In this document: piece by piece, positions 42,472 through 50,863 of the stretch
How the letters are laid out: every line of letters starts with the position of its first letter
Numbering within the stretch: the stretch's first letter is position 1
DNA from: an uncultured Dehalococcoidia bacterium
Lineage (GTDB): Bacteria; Chloroflexota; Dehalococcoidia; Lucifugimonadales; UBA3495
Length of the DNA stretch: 64,000 nucleotides
Assembly (NCBI GenBank): GCA_951812625.1
Contig: CATOSP010000001.1
Location: forward strand, 326,065 to 390,064
Direction of reading: 5' to 3'
Program-made: the position numbers and the translations under genes
Notes under the pieces: model-generated
What the model was told of the DNA's origin: nothing
Databases searched by the model: none
What the model saw: the letters and a program-made list of their open reading frames with translations, nothing else

Positions 42472-43805
42472 TAGTTGTACTCCCCAAGAGCGGTTACCAG
42501 CGCGTCAATATCGGCGCGGGTGTTCATCTCGGTCACGCAGAAGAGCATCCCGTTGGGAATCCCCTCTCCTCCATAGTCTCCATTAGGACTCACGTCCAGC
42601 CCGCCTAGGATATTTCTCTCCAGAAGGTGCCGGTTGATATCGGTGGGCGGTGCTGGGCACTGGACCACGAACTCCTGGAAGAACGTACCCTGTAGAGGCA
42701 GCGAGTAGCCGGGCAACTTGGCGATTTCCCCGGCGGCATAATGGGCCTTCTGATAGCAAAGCTCGGCAACCTGCCGCAGCCCCTGTTTCCCCAGCGCCGC
42801 CAGGTAAATGGTCGACGCCAAGGCGTAAAGGGCCTCGTTGGTGCAGATGTTGCTGGTTGCCCGCTCCCGGCGTATGTGCTGCTCCCTGGTCTGGAGGGTC
42901 AGCACGTACCCCGTCCGGCCCTGGCTGTCCACCGTGCGCCCGGAGAGGCGGCTGGGCATCTGACGGATGTACTGCTGCTTGGCGGAGAACAGTCCCACGT
43001 ATGGCCCGCCGAAACTGGCGGGAATACCCAGGGGCTGCCCCTCTCCGGTAACGATGTCCGCCCCATAGTGTCCCGGAGGGTTGAACATCCCCATGGCTAC
43101 CGGGTCCGCCGAGACGACGATAAGGGAGCCGTTGGCGTGAGCCAGACCCGTCAGGCCCTCAAGGTCTTCCACGTAGCCGAAGAAGTTCGGGTATTGGACC
43201 ACAAGGCACGAAGTCGCGTCGTCAATGCCGGGAGAAGCGGGGGACACGGTGTTAAGCTCAATGCCCTGGGACTGGCAATACGTCCGCACCACCTGGAAGT
43301 ACGCGGGAGAGATAGTATTGCTGACAGCCACCTTGCTGCGGCGGGTAACGCGGCAGGCCATGAGGACGGCTTCGGCCAGACTGGTTGCGCCGTCGTACAT
43401 ACCCGCATTGGCCACTTCCATGCCGTACAGGCTGCCGATGAGGGTCTGGAACTCGTAGATGACCTGGAGAGTCCCTTGGCTGGCCTCCGCCTGGTACGGC
43501 GTGTAGGCCGTCAGGAACTCGCCCCGGGTCATCAGCGCCTTGACGATGGAGGGGATGAAGTGGTTGTACGCCCCCGCGCCAAGGAATGACGGTCCGCTGC
43601 CCAGTGGACGGTTCCGGGACGCCAGTTCCGCCAGTTCTCGCTGGACATCAAGCTCCGACATGGGAGCCGGAAGGTCCAGGGTCGGGTTTCGGAAGGCATC
43701 CGGGATATCCCGGAAAAGGTCGTCGATGGAGTCCGCACCCACGACGGCAAGCATCTCCGCCTGCTCTTCCGGGGTGTTGGGGATGTAGTGCGACTGGAGG
43801 GTCAT
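42471..43805 (-). CDS. gcvPA: Glycine dehydrogenase (decarboxylating) subunit 1
   Basis: 444 residues, the N-terminal-half homolog of the P protein, partner of GcvPB in a heterotetramer. Seen: YIPNTPEEQAEMLAVVG, FLGAGAYNHFIPSIV, FLTAYTPYQAEASQGTLQVIYEFQT, ANAGMYDGATSLAEA and the RMPSRLSGRTVDSQG segment. GGAG lies eight bases before the start. It follows gcvH by 53 bases and overlaps gcvPB. Confidence 0.96.
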   Translation of the reverse strand: MTLQSHYIPNTPEEQAEMLAVVGADSIDDLFRDIPDAFRNPTLDLPAPMSELDVQRELAELASRNRPLGSGPSFLGAGAYNHFIPSIVKALMTRGEFLTAYTPYQAEASQGTLQVIYEFQTLIGSLYGMEVANAGMYDGATSLAEAVLMACRVTRRSKVAVSNTISPAYFQVVRTYCQSQGIELNTVSPASPGIDDATSCLVVQYPNFFGYVEDLEGLTGLAHANGSLIVVSADPVAMGMFNPPGHYGADIVTGEGQPLGIPASFGGPYVGLFSAKQQYIRQMPSRLSGRTVDSQGRTGYVLTLQTREQHIRRERATSNICTNEALYALASTIYLAALGKQGLRQVAELCYQKAHYAAGEIAKLPGYSLPLQGTFFQEFVVQCPAPPTDINRHLLERNILGGLDVSPNGDYGGEGIPNGMLFCVTEMNTRADIDALVTALGEYN

Positions 43806-43858
43806 AAGAAGTCTCCGGATTCACGCGAAAGCGGGAACGGTGGTAAAGGGCGGTCGGC

Positions 43859-44251
43859 CTAGTGAAGTCCGGCGGTGTAGGTCTCGTACTCCTCGGCGGA
43901 CATCAGCTTGTCAAGCTCCGCCGGGTCACTCAGGGAGACGCGCAGCAGCCAGCCCTCGCCGAAGGGGTCTTCGTTGGCAAGCTCCGGTTCGTTGGCCAGC
44001 CGCTCGTTGACCTCGACGACGCTGCCGCTGGCCGGGGCAAACAGGTCGGAAACGGCCTTCACCGACTCCACCTCGCCCATCTTCTCCAGTTGCTTCAGTG
44101 AGTCGCCCACCTGGGGAAGCTCGAAGTACACGATGTCTCCCAACTGGTCCTGGGCGTATACGGTAATACCGGCCAGGGCGCGCTCCGTGTCGCCGTCCTC
44201 GACCTTGATCCATTCGTGCTCGCTGGTGTATTTGCGGTCGTCGGGGTTCAA
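43859..44251 (-). CDS. gcvH: Glycine cleavage system H protein
   Basis: 130 residues, the lipoyl carrier that shuttles the aminomethyl group between P, T and L proteins. Lipoyl lysine is Lys65 in GEVESVKAVSDLFAP; the N-terminus KYTSEHEWIKVEDG is typical. It starts with TTG at 44251, 11 bases after AGGAGG. The 155 bases between it and gcvT are filled by two tandem copies of a 65-base repeat. Confidence 0.95.
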   Translation of the reverse strand: MNPDDRKYTSEHEWIKVEDGDTERALAGITVYAQDQLGDIVYFELPQVGDSLKQLEKMGEVESVKAVSDLFAPASGSVVEVNERLANEPELANEDPFGEGWLLRVSLSDPAELDKLMSAEEYETYTAGLH

Positions 44252-44284
44252 TTGGCTCGTGACCTCCTGCCGCCGAGAATCGGG

Positions 44285-44410
44285 GTCTTCTACGATTGTG
44301 TCGGCTCCCCGCCGCGTAGAGGATCAGCGTTTTCTATGGGTTTAGATTGGGTCCTTCTCGGATGTGCAGGCCCTCTGCCGTGCGGAGGGTCGCGTTTCCT
44401 GTGGGTTTAG
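44285..44410 (+). repeat. Tandem pair of the intergenic repeat also found in the cox operon
   Basis: Two copies of about 65 bases, 44285-44349 and 44350-44410, align along their length; both end in a GGGTTTAG segment, preceded by GCGTTTTCTAT and GCGTTTCCTGT. The second shows the inner hairpin CCCTC/GAGGG and its last bases enter the gcvT 3' end. The core GGCCCTCtg..G.G..GAGG..CGCGTTTCCT matches the copies at 55834, 56505, 58336 and 60301. Confidence 0.65.
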
Positions 44411-45510
44411 TCGGCTGTCCTGGGCCGGGTGTAGAAGGGCATTTCGACCACCTGGGCGGCGGCTGTTCGTCCCCTGATGTCCACGTCCAGCGTGACCCCT
44501 ACCTCTGCGTAGGCGGGCTCAACGTAGCCCATGGCAATGCTGGTGTCAAGGGTAGGGGAATAGCTGCCGCTGGTCACCTGGCCCACGACTCGGCCCTGGG
44601 ACAGGATGGAGTATTCAGCCCTGGGGGCGCTGCGTCCCGGCAGGGAAAGTCCAATAAGCCTCCGTTCCGTCCCCCTGGAGTTCTGTGCTTGCAATACTTC
44701 GCAGCCGACATACTCCTTGTCGAACCGGACGAACCGTTCCAGCCCGGCCTCGATTGGAGTGGTGGTCTCGTCGATTTCGTGGCCATGCAGCGGCAATGCC
44801 GCTTCCAGGCGCAGCACATCCCTCGCGCCGAGGCCGCAAGGGACGGCCCCCAGGCCCTGCAGGGTCTGCCACAGCTCAACGGACTGGTCCGCCCCGACCA
44901 CTATCTCGAAACCGGTCTCGCCGGTGTAGCCAGTGCGGCCAACGTATGCGGGACGACCCTTGAAAGTGGTCTCTATCGCAGCGAAGGGCCGCAGCGAGGA
45001 CGGCCCGCCCTCAAATACCCCGTCCACCAGGCCGGGCGTGTCCGGTCCCTGGAAAGCAACCAGGGCCGTGGCATTAGTGAGGTCATCGATCTGGCAGCCT
45101 CCGGGAAATCTTTCGTCGGCCCAGCGGTGGAGCCAGGCCAACGCCGCGGCACGGTTGCCGGCGTTGGGGATGAGCAAATAACGGTCCTCGGCCAGACGGT
45201 AGAAGATAGTATCGTCGATGATGCCGCCCGCCTCGTTGCATATCAGGCAGTAGCGGGCGCGTCCAACCCGCAGTCCGGCGACGTTGCCGGTTAGGACCCA
45301 TTCCAGCAGGTCAGTCGCCTGCTCGCCGGAGATGTAAACCCGTCCCATGTGGGACACGTCGAAGATTCCCGACGCGGTGCGGACGGCCCTCACCTCGGCC
45401 AGCGTCCCGGAATACTGCACTGGCATCTCCCAGCCGCCGAAGGGCACCATGCGCGCGCCCAGCGCAACGTGGGTCTCGTAAAGGGTGGTTCTTGCGTTGG
45501 GGGAGGTCAA
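44407..45510 (-). CDS. gcvT: Glycine cleavage system T protein (aminomethyltransferase)
   Basis: 367 residues, tetrahydrofolate-dependent T protein that releases ammonia and forms methylene-THF from the aminomethyl-lipoyl H protein. Seen: [38 protein letters not shown], the folate-binding [12 protein letters not shown], and [18 protein letters not shown]. The frame begins with TTG at 45510 and has no in-frame ATG or GTG upstream near a binding site. First gene of the operon gcvT-gcvH-gcvPA-gcvPB. The upstream spacer (45511-45777) shows no glycine riboswitch that I can recognise. Confidence 0.95.
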   Translation of the reverse strand: MTSPNARTTLYETHVALGARMVPFGGWEMPVQYSGTLAEVRAVRTASGIFDVSHMGRVYISGEQATDLLEWVLTGNVAGLRVGRARYCLICNEAGGIIDDTIFYRLAEDRYLLIPNAGNRAAALAWLHRWADERFPGGCQIDDLTNATALVAFQGPDTPGLVDGVFEGGPSSLRPFAAIETTFKGRPAYVGRTGYTGETGFEIVVGADQSVELWQTLQGLGAVPCGLGARDVLRLEAALPLHGHEIDETTTPIEAGLERFVRFDKEYVGCEVLQAQNSRGTERRLIGLSLPGRSAPRAEYSILSQGRVVGQVTSGSYSPTLDTSIAMGYVEPAYAEVGVTLDVDIRGRTAAAQVVEMPFYTRPRTAD

Positions 45511-45777
45511 GTGCGTGATGCATCCTTCCGTTAGAGTCTGACGGTATACGTACTATCGTGACTGATGTTACACCAAAAATGATATAGGGATTGACGGAGT
45601 TGCGCAACGGCGTATTTGCCCGCACCCTTGCGTTCAGATCAGACCGCAGGGTCGGACGGTGTCCACGCCAGAATCCACGGCGGTGTCATCGAGTATTGGG
45701 ATTGAGCACTCAGAGCCTCTGACTTCTTCCACAAAGGCAACCCGGCGCTTGATGTGGTCCGCCGCCCAAGCGCTGAA

Positions 45778-47529
45778 TCAGGTGCTGCCTTGGACCTGGA
45801 CGGTGACAATATCCACGCCATGGAACTTCTGGTGGCGCACAGCAGAGGCGTGGTGTCGCAACAGCCTGAGAGAAAGATCGTCGACTGTTGGTATGGAAGC
45901 TTCGTCGGTCAGGTAAGCCAGTTGGTCCTCGACGTTCTCCTGTCGCGTCGTGGATACGAACTCCATCTCCACCATCGTCGCCTGGGGCCGTGCGTTGATG
46001 ATCAGGCGTGGAGGCTCCGAACTGTCAGCATCGTCCTCCTGCGTCTGCAGGCTGGCAAGCGTTTCTTCTCCGGCGGCCCGCAGCCGCAGCGTGGAGGGTT
46101 CGTCCCATGCCAGCCTGTTTGCCAGTTGGGTAAGAAACGCATCGATCGCGGGTAGCGAGGCCGTGTCCAGCGTGACCTCGAGTCGGGAGCGGCGCGAACG
46201 GCTCGCTTCAAGCAGGAGTGTCATGCCGATCGCAACTACGGCACCGATCGTCACTCCATTACCGAGCAGTCCGCCCAGCTCATCGCCAAAAAGGTCCTGC
46301 ATGATGGGGTGATTCTGGAGACCCAGGCCCAACGCGCTGGCGAGCGCGACCACCAGCACGCGCCTGGGATCCAGGCCATCCCGTAGGATCGTCTGCCATC
46401 CGTTGACGAAGTACATCCCCATGGCGAGCATCAGGTAAGCGCCCAACACGGGTCCGGGGATCATCAGCAGGAGGGCAGCAAGTTTGGAGAAGAACGCGAG
46501 CACTACCAGGACGATCGCCGCGCTGACGCCGACTCGACGGGCAGCGACGCCGGTGAGGTTGATCAACGACAGGCTGAATGAGGAAAAGGACATCGGGGGC
46601 AGGGTGTGGGTGATGCCGGCCAACAACATGCCGATCCCGTTGACGCTCACCATGCCCTGGATCTGGCGGAAATCGATCGCCCGCGGCCTTCGTCTGGATC
46701 CCTGCTGGATCGCAACGCCGTCGCTGATCGTCTTGATTCCGAGCACCAGGGTGAGAATCGCGAACGAGGGCAGGAGCGCCCAGAACTCCTTGCCAGGCTT
46801 GAGATCGAAACCCAACGCCGGTAGCTCGGGGATGCCGAACCAGGGAGAGCTGATAATTCGGTCCGCGTCGATCAGGCCGAATGCAGCCGCGACTACGCAT
46901 CCGGCTAGGATACTGATGAACGGCCCGATGAGACGCCAGATTCCGCTGGCGCGCAGTGTCACGATCACCAGGACCAGCAGCGTTGTTCCGGCGATCGCCG
47001 GGCCGGAGACCGCCGGCGCGCCAGCGGGCAGGTCCTGAACGCTGTCGAACGAGATTGGCAGCACGCTCACGGCGATCAGCATCATCACCGTCCCCGTGAC
47101 GACCGGCGTGAAGATTCGGCGTAGTATTGGCAGCCACCATGCGAGCGCTAGCTGGACCACGCAGCAGACGACCAGCAGGCTTGCGAACGTCGATGGTCCG
47201 GCCGCGGAGACCGTTGCCACCATGATCCCGATGAACAGCGCCGCAGGGGAGGTGAGCACAATATGGCCTGCGCCGAATCGGCCCGCCTGGACCGCTTGCA
47301 GCGCGGTGATCACTGCGCTGACGAGCAGTGCGGCGAAGACGCCCCAGGTCAGATAGCTATCATCGAGCCCGGAAGAGCGAATCGCGACCACTACGTTCAG
47401 CACCGTCGGCGCGAGCACGAGCACGGCGCCCTGGAGTCCGGTCACCAATGCGACCGACAGGGAACAGGTCTCCTCGGGCTCAAATCGTATGGGCTGGTCG
47501 GCGCTCCTGGCAGTCAATTGGCTGGCCAA
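45778..47529 (-). CDS. Xanthine/uracil-type permease with C-terminal ATPase-like domain
   Basis: About 583 residues. The first 440 are a nucleobase-cation symporter-2 type permease with about 12-14 spans: TGLQGAVLVLAPTVLNVVVAIRSSG, SPAALFIGIMVATVSAAGP, a QGSRRR.R..D.RQ.QGM segment and VNGIGMLLAGITHTLPPMSFS. The last 130 resemble a GHKL/RsbW-type ATPase fold: LRLRAAGEETLASLQ at the N-box and DDLSLRLLRHHASAVRHQKFHGVDIVTVQV at the end, without a clear ATP lid. The start is uncertain: the frame is open to 47757 but residues upstream of 47529 are not family-like; TTG 47529 is a guess. Codon use differs from neighbours, so transfer is possible. Confidence 0.75.
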   Translation of the reverse strand: MASQLTARSADQPIRFEPEETCSLSVALVTGLQGAVLVLAPTVLNVVVAIRSSGLDDSYLTWGVFAALLVSAVITALQAVQAGRFGAGHIVLTSPAALFIGIMVATVSAAGPSTFASLLVVCCVVQLALAWWLPILRRIFTPVVTGTVMMLIAVSVLPISFDSVQDLPAGAPAVSGPAIAGTTLLVLVIVTLRASGIWRLIGPFISILAGCVVAAAFGLIDADRIISSPWFGIPELPALGFDLKPGKEFWALLPSFAILTLVLGIKTISDGVAIQQGSRRRPRAIDFRQIQGMVSVNGIGMLLAGITHTLPPMSFSSFSLSLINLTGVAARRVGVSAAIVLVVLAFFSKLAALLLMIPGPVLGAYLMLAMGMYFVNGWQTILRDGLDPRRVLVVALASALGLGLQNHPIMQDLFGDELGGLLGNGVTIGAVVAIGMTLLLEASRSRRSRLEVTLDTASLPAIDAFLTQLANRLAWDEPSTLRLRAAGEETLASLQTQEDDADSSEPPRLIINARPQATMVEMEFVSTTRQENVEDQLAYLTDEASIPTVDDLSLRLLRHHASAVRHQKFHGVDIVTVQVQGST

Positions 47530-47994
47530 TCTCCCGTTCTCGTGGCTGAAACCCCGGGAAATTCTAGCACATGGGTATAACCTGGCCCGCTGCTTCTTGG
47601 CCAACCTTGCGTGACGTCTTGTAACCGTCGCCAGGACCGGCACAATCTCCCCGGACGGCAGCGGACACCATCCACTTAGGCCCAACCCACCCGGCTGCCC
47701 TAGCCGATACGGTGGCAGATGTCTCATCAATCCACCATGCGTCGCATAACGTAACAACTATAGGCAACAGAAGCATGGAGACATACTATGCAGTACGAAA
47801 TCTGCATTCAGCGACTGAGTCCACTTTGCCACCGGGGCGACATGTGCATCCATATTGGTCGCCGCAAACTGAACGGAGGTTGGATCGGCACGCCAATTGA
47901 AACCCATGGATCTATGAGTGTCAGCCGCAACCCGGGGCCAGACCGACCGAGCAACCAGCCAAACGATAGCTAACGATAATCAAGGAGGATTCTG
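47530..47994. other. Mostly non-coding spacer
   Basis: The minus-strand permease frame continues through 47530-47757 but lacks protein character. A 61-codon plus-strand frame at 47788-47973 (starting MQYEICIQRLSPLCHRGD) has no good ribosome binding site and no recognised family; I do not call it a gene. Confidence 0.3.
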
Positions 47995-49131
47995 ATGAGG
48001 AAATTGCCATCGATCCGGATTGAACACGCCTCAATTTCCGCGGTGTGGCTCGGCATCGCGGCCACCATTCTGATCACCCTGCTCGGAACGGCGACTACCC
48101 CACGAGTGGCCTTCGCGAACATCCGCGGCCGAGCCGATCTGGGAATCGTGCATTGCGAAACCGATGGGGTCCACATGTCCTGGCGCACCGGGAACGAGGG
48201 GCAGGCCGCTGCTCCCGATGGATGGAAGGTCGAGCGGAGCCATCAGGATTCAGGAGGAAACCGTGTGGTGCAAACCTTCACGTTCATCGGTGATGAAGCG
48301 GACGCTCTCCTGACGCCCAACCAGGCATATTGGGAATGGATCGACAGTAGCGCCGGTCTGAACGTTCTATACACCTACCGCGTCAGGGCGATTAACGCCG
48401 ACGGGTCCTACATGAACGGAAGGACATGGTCGCGGAACGCTCTTGTTGAATGTTCCGAGAACGCCAGTGATCAACCCGGCATATCGGAGCCCCGATGCCA
48501 GGATAACGGCGTGTCGATGTTCTGGCATACGGGGAACGGTGCAGACGCGCCCGACGGGTGGAAGGTCGAGCGAAGTCATCAGGATTCAGAGGGCAACTGG
48601 ATCGTACATACCTTCACGTTCATCGGTGCCGACGCTGACGCCCTCCAGACCGTCAGAGAAGATTTCTGGGACTGGGTGGACACGAGCGCTAATCTGCACG
48701 TCGACTACAGCTACCGCGTTAGAGCCATCAATGCGGACGGCTCCGACATGGCCGGAAGAACCTGGTCGAGGCACGCCTCGACTATCTGCACGGGAGGGAT
48801 CCTCGACCAACCTGGCATATCGGCGCCGAAGTGTGAAGACAACGGTATTTCCATGTTCTGGCATACCAGAAATCGGGGCAAGGCCGAAGCGCCGGAAGGG
48901 TGGAAGATCGAGCGAAGACATCGGGATTCGGGGAAATGGGTTGTACATACCTTCACGTTCATTGGTGCCGACGCCGACTCCCTCCAGACCCACAGCGAAG
49001 AATACTGGGACTGGGTGGACACGAGCGCCGAAACCGATGTGGCTTACACCTATCGCGTCAGGGCCATAAACGCCGACGGGTCGGACATGGAAGGCAGGGT
49101 CTGGTCGCGGCGAGCGTCCGTGGAATGCTGA
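47995..49131 (+). CDS. Secreted protein with three fibronectin-III-like repeats
   Basis: 378 residues. Long signal peptide (hydrophobic WLGIAATILITLLGTATT, cleavage probably after VAFA), then three close repeats of about 108 residues. Each runs C..NGVSMFWHTGN, APDGWKVERSHQDS, TFTFIGADADALQT, YWDWVDTSA, YTYRVRAINADGS and WSRxAxxEC. This is the Fn3 pattern with one disulfide linking the first and last strands of each unit. The repeats are so alike that recent internal duplication is likely. Function unknown; surface binding is plausible. AGGAGG precedes the start. Confidence 0.72.
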   Translation: MRKLPSIRIEHASISAVWLGIAATILITLLGTATTPRVAFANIRGRADLGIVHCETDGVHMSWRTGNEGQAAAPDGWKVERSHQDSGGNRVVQTFTFIGDEADALLTPNQAYWEWIDSSAGLNVLYTYRVRAINADGSYMNGRTWSRNALVECSENASDQPGISEPRCQDNGVSMFWHTGNGADAPDGWKVERSHQDSEGNWIVHTFTFIGADADALQTVREDFWDWVDTSANLHVDYSYRVRAINADGSDMAGRTWSRHASTICTGGILDQPGISAPKCEDNGISMFWHTRNRGKAEAPEGWKIERRHRDSGKWVVHTFTFIGADADSLQTHSEEYWDWVDTSAETDVAYTYRVRAINADGSDMEGRVWSRRASVEC

Positions 49132-49205
49132 TCCCCTGGCGCGTAGCCTGGCAAGGATGATCGGCTTCCTGTCTGTGCAACCCACTATAGCGCCGGACGG
49201 TTTTG

Positions 49206-49237
49206 CAGGACCCGGACTGGTGGCAGTCCGGGTCCTG
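49206..49237 (+). terminator. Strong hairpin after the Fn3-repeat gene
   Basis: Thirteen-base perfect stem CAGGACCCGGACT/AGTCCGGGTCCTG with a six-base loop, 75 bases beyond the stop codon. TTTT lies before, not after, the stem, so it could also serve the minus strand. Confidence 0.5.
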
Positions 49238-49560
49238 ACGTATGCTTGAACACACCGCGCCGGTGCGTGTGAAGTACCAGATCTGTCACGAGCGCCCTGC
49301 TCACCGGGCAATCGCCCACTGGATCAGCTTGCCGGCATGGCAGCGTTCTATTCCAGGTGGCGGGCCCAGTGACACTTGCCCCTTTTCAGGCCCGGACCCA
49401 CTGCACTATCATAGCTTTCCTGGAGAGGGCTTGAGGCATGGAGACTCCATCTGAGAACGGCTCATCATACCGACATGCCGACTGGCAAGCTCGCTAGGAT
49501 CCGTCCCTGGAGAAATGTCCCTCGTGTGACGTCCGGCCAATGCGACGAAATACGCAAAAG

Positions 49561-49730
49561 TGAGCGGAAATGAGCGGATTTGAGAGGAAAATCAAAATTT
49601 CTCCCTCCTCCCCAACCCCGCCGGTAGCAGGAATGTCCGGAATTGTCCGCAAAGACAAAATTCCCTATTCTCCACGCTCAACAGCGGGCAACAGTGTCCG
49701 GAAATGTCTGGGAAGACCAAAATCAGCGGT
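49561..49730 (+). repeat. Phased 10-bp repeats upstream of the SDR gene
   Basis: Three head-to-tail 10-mers TGAGCGGAAA, TGAGCGGATT, TGAGAGGAAA (49561-49590) are followed by two related blocks, TGTCCGGAAT-TGTCCGCAAA (from 49634) and TGTCCGGAAA-TGTCTGGGAA (from 49694), each then reading GACnAAAATnC. They match the blocks at 13108-13372. The rest of 49238-49560 shows nothing further. Confidence 0.6.
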
Positions 49731-49741
49731 TGGCCCTGTGC

Positions 49742-49747
49742 TATAAT
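49742..49747 (+). promoter_or_regulatory. -10 box of the SDR gene
   Basis: Perfect TATAAT directly after the phased repeats, 58 bases before the SDR start codon. The -35 position falls inside the last repeat block and is weak, which would suit activation by a factor bound to the repeats. Confidence 0.4.
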
Positions 49748-49805
49748 CCGCCCCGCAGACGCTCCGGTCTGGCGCGTCTGCAATTGAAGGTTTTGTCGAG
49801 GGGTC

Positions 49806-50570
49806 TTGGCAGGTAGGCTGGAAGGCAAGGTTGCAATCGTTACCGGCGGCGCGTCGGGCATCGGACGAGCCACCTGTCTGCGCTTTTTGCAGGAAGGCGC
49901 GAAGGTGGTCATTGCCGACCGGAACGTGTCCGGAGCCGGGGAGACGTTGGCCTTGATGGAAGGGTCGGACGAAGACTCGATGGTCGCGCCCCTCGACGTT
50001 TCCAACGCCTCCCAGGTCCAGGGCGTAGTCAACGAGACCGTCTCCCGGTTCGGCGGGTTGGACATTCTGGTGAACGGCGCGGCGATCCTTATCCGCACCC
50101 CGCCGCTGGTGGAAGTCGACGACGTGGTCTGGGACCTCACGATGGACACCAACCTCAAGGGGCTGTTCTACTGCTGCAAGTACGCCATTCCCGAGATGCT
50201 GCGCACCGGGGGTGGCTCCATCGTGAACATCGCCTCCATGTCTGGGGTGCGCGGCATCGCCTACTCCGTGCCCTACGCAGTCAGCAAGGCCGGGGTGATT
50301 CACCTCAGCAAGGTTGCCGCTGCCCAGTACACATCCCAGGGCGTTCGGGTCAACTGCATTGCGCCCGGCGGAGTGGACACGCCCCAGATGCGGGGAAGCA
50401 CCGCCAGCTCCGAGACCTTCAATCAGCGGAACGCCGCCCACCCACTTGGGCGGGTGGGCCAGCCTGAGGAGATCGCCAGCCTGATTACCTGGCTGTCCTC
50501 CGACGAGGCAATATACGTCAGCGGCAGCACCTACATCATCGACGGCGGGGCATGGGCCTCCGCCGAGTAA
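49806..50570 (+). CDS. Short-chain dehydrogenase/reductase (SDR)
   Basis: 254 residues, classical SDR, NAD(P)H-dependent oxidation or reduction of an alcohol or ketone. Cofactor motif VTGGASGIG (12-20), catalytic Ser144, Tyr157 and Lys161 (YAVSK), NNA-type motif as NGAA, and the end LSSDEAIYVSGSTYIIDGG. The residue after the second cofactor strand is Asp (IADRN), which favours NAD. The start is TTG at 49806, behind GAGGGG. A small hypothetical gene follows after 24 bases. Confidence 0.9.
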   Translation: MAGRLEGKVAIVTGGASGIGRATCLRFLQEGAKVVIADRNVSGAGETLALMEGSDEDSMVAPLDVSNASQVQGVVNETVSRFGGLDILVNGAAILIRTPPLVEVDDVVWDLTMDTNLKGLFYCCKYAIPEMLRTGGGSIVNIASMSGVRGIAYSVPYAVSKAGVIHLSKVAAAQYTSQGVRVNCIAPGGVDTPQMRGSTASSETFNQRNAAHPLGRVGQPEEIASLITWLSSDEAIYVSGSTYIIDGGAWASAE

Positions 50571-50594
50571 TCAGACCCACTGCCAACGGATAAG

Positions 50595-50831
50595 ATGGAC
50601 AAGCTGATTGACATTGCCGGGCGCGCGGTTGCCGACTACGGGTTCCGGCAGGCCGTCCTCTACGGTGCGGACGACGTGGCTCGTCGCTGGGAGCTTTCAG
50701 ACCAGGAACGCGCGGTGCTGGAGAGTACCGTGCTGGAGAGGCTGGCGGGCCTGCCCATCCCGGTTGAACCCGCAGAAGTTCCGGCAGAGCAGCAGCGGCT
50801 GGCCGAGGCGATTCGCGCCGCCGCCGGGTGA
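50595..50831 (+). CDS. Small hypothetical protein after the SDR
   Basis: 78 residues, acidic and helical (MDKLIDIAGRAVADYGFRQ, WELSDQERAVLESTVLERL, EQQRLAEAIRAAAG). No family recognised and no membrane segment. It is 24 bases after the SDR stop and likely cotranscribed. Codon composition is that of real genes. Confidence 0.5.
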   Translation: MDKLIDIAGRAVADYGFRQAVLYGADDVARRWELSDQERAVLESTVLERLAGLPIPVEPAEVPAEQQRLAEAIRAAAG

Positions 50832-50863
50832 CCCATATACCACGGGTCTCACCGGCGAGGGGG

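Noticed and set aside
45511..45777. Glycine riboswitch before gcvT
   Set aside because: No pair of the characteristic aptamer motifs can be found in the spacer.
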